A stretch of DNA of 41,469 bases, taken from assembly GCF_001279695.1 (NCBI RefSeq), contig NZ_LGDD01000290.1, positions 85,053 to 126,521 on the forward strand, written 5' to 3'. Under the pieces are notes generated by a model that searched no databases, was not told where the DNA came from, and saw nothing but the letters and a program-made list of their open reading frames with translations. Source of the stretch: Streptomyces sp. WM6378 (lineage in GTDB: Bacteria; Actinomycetota; Actinomycetes; Streptomycetales; Streptomycetaceae). Shown piece by piece: positions 41,263-41,469 of this stretch (positions are counted from its first letter, which is position 1; each line of letters opens with the position of its first letter). The translations under genes and the position numbers were made by a program.

Positions 41263-41469
41263 ATGACCACCACCGCGGACCCGTCCCTGACAGGGCGCGT
41301 CACCGAGCTTCTTGCGTTGCGTGCGGAGGCGTGTCGTGGGCCGAGCGAGCGGGCGACGCAGGCGCAGCACGCGAAGGGCAAGCTGACGGCGCGTGAGCGT
41401 ATCGACCTGCTGCTCGATCCCGGTTCGTTTCACGAGGTGGAGCAGTTGCGTCGGCATCGTGCGGTGGGT
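41263..41469 (+). CDS. Acyl-CoA carboxylase beta subunit, N-terminus (runs off right edge)
   Basis: The 69 visible codons read MTTTADPSLTGRVTELLALR, then QAQHAKGKLTARERIDLLLDPGSFHE, the opening of AccB/PccB carboxyltransferase subunits that carboxylate acetyl- or propionyl-CoA. In a PKS cluster it would supply malonyl- or methylmalonyl-CoA; the AT here predicts malonyl. AAGGGAAG lies upstream of ATG 41263. From about codon 11 the codon choice moves to GCG, CGT and TTG rather than the GCC/CGC/CTC of neighbouring genes, which may reflect copying from a housekeeping paralogue. Confidence 0.85.
   Translation, partial: MTTTADPSLTGRVTELLALRAEACRGPSERATQAQHAKGKLTARERIDLLLDPGSFHEVEQLRRHRAVG

Noticed and set aside
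1..41469. Insertion sequences, integrases, CRISPR arrays, rRNA, att sites
   Set aside because: No transposase, recombinase, regular spacer-repeat array or rRNA sequence was recognised on either strand.

Overview
The window is high-GC actinobacterial DNA with Streptomyces codon use, AGGA/GGAGG ribosome binding sites and Streptomyces-only families: a telomere terminal protein pair (tpg, tap), gamma-butyrolactone (GBL) receptors, an AfsA homologue and the end of a SARP activator. Replication genes of a linear replicon next to a plasmid-type primase/helicase operon and signalling genes suggest a giant linear plasmid or a chromosome-arm region derived from one. No transposon, CRISPR array or rRNA was seen.

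Layout. (1) 1-6.9 kb: regulatory island with a SARP N-terminus, three GBL-receptor-family TetR regulators, a P450 and an acyl-CoA oxidase. This matches the aco/cyp17/avaR set that makes and senses the butenolide avenolide in S. avermitilis. (2) 7.1-14.3 kb: replication block. A prim-pol, a D5/P4-type helicase and a small partner protein lie in one overlapping operon, followed by a 290-bp nested dyad of iteron-like repeats, a TetR gene and tap-tpg. (3) 14.4-20.3 kb: general genes (RDD membrane protein, DUF4097 protein, two alpha/beta hydrolases, an acyltransferase), two coupled small ORFs and two tandem tRNA-like genes with abnormal anticodon arms. (4) 20.3-26.4 kb: second signalling island with a pseudo-receptor, a true-looking GBL receptor, a divergent AfsA homologue, a short-chain reductase, an extended SDR and a plasmid-type HTH protein. 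(5) 26.4-41.5 kb: left part of a polyketide cluster with an XRE/MmyB regulator, P450, MFS exporter, SnoaL-like protein, discrete ACP, one type I PKS module, acyl-CoA ligase, type II thioesterase, luciferase-like monooxygenase and the start of an acyl-CoA carboxylase beta subunit, which runs off the right edge.

How it may work together (inference). The aco/P450 pair and the AfsA/SDR set would make two different diffusible signals. The receptors would release ARE-type operators. In several promoters (SARP, aco, afsA, and one with no clear gene) the ARE lies between plausible -35 and -10 boxes, so receptor release would turn on signal synthesis and the SARP, and the SARP in turn antibiotic genes. 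The PKS module has an intact KS, malonyl-type AT and ACP, but its DH, ER and KR all show damage, so it may only condense.

The main points for follow-up are the tRNA-like pair, the dyad origin candidate, the co-resident butenolide and GBL systems, the three palindromes spaced exactly 42 bp apart before the monooxygenase gene, and the decayed PKS reductive loop.
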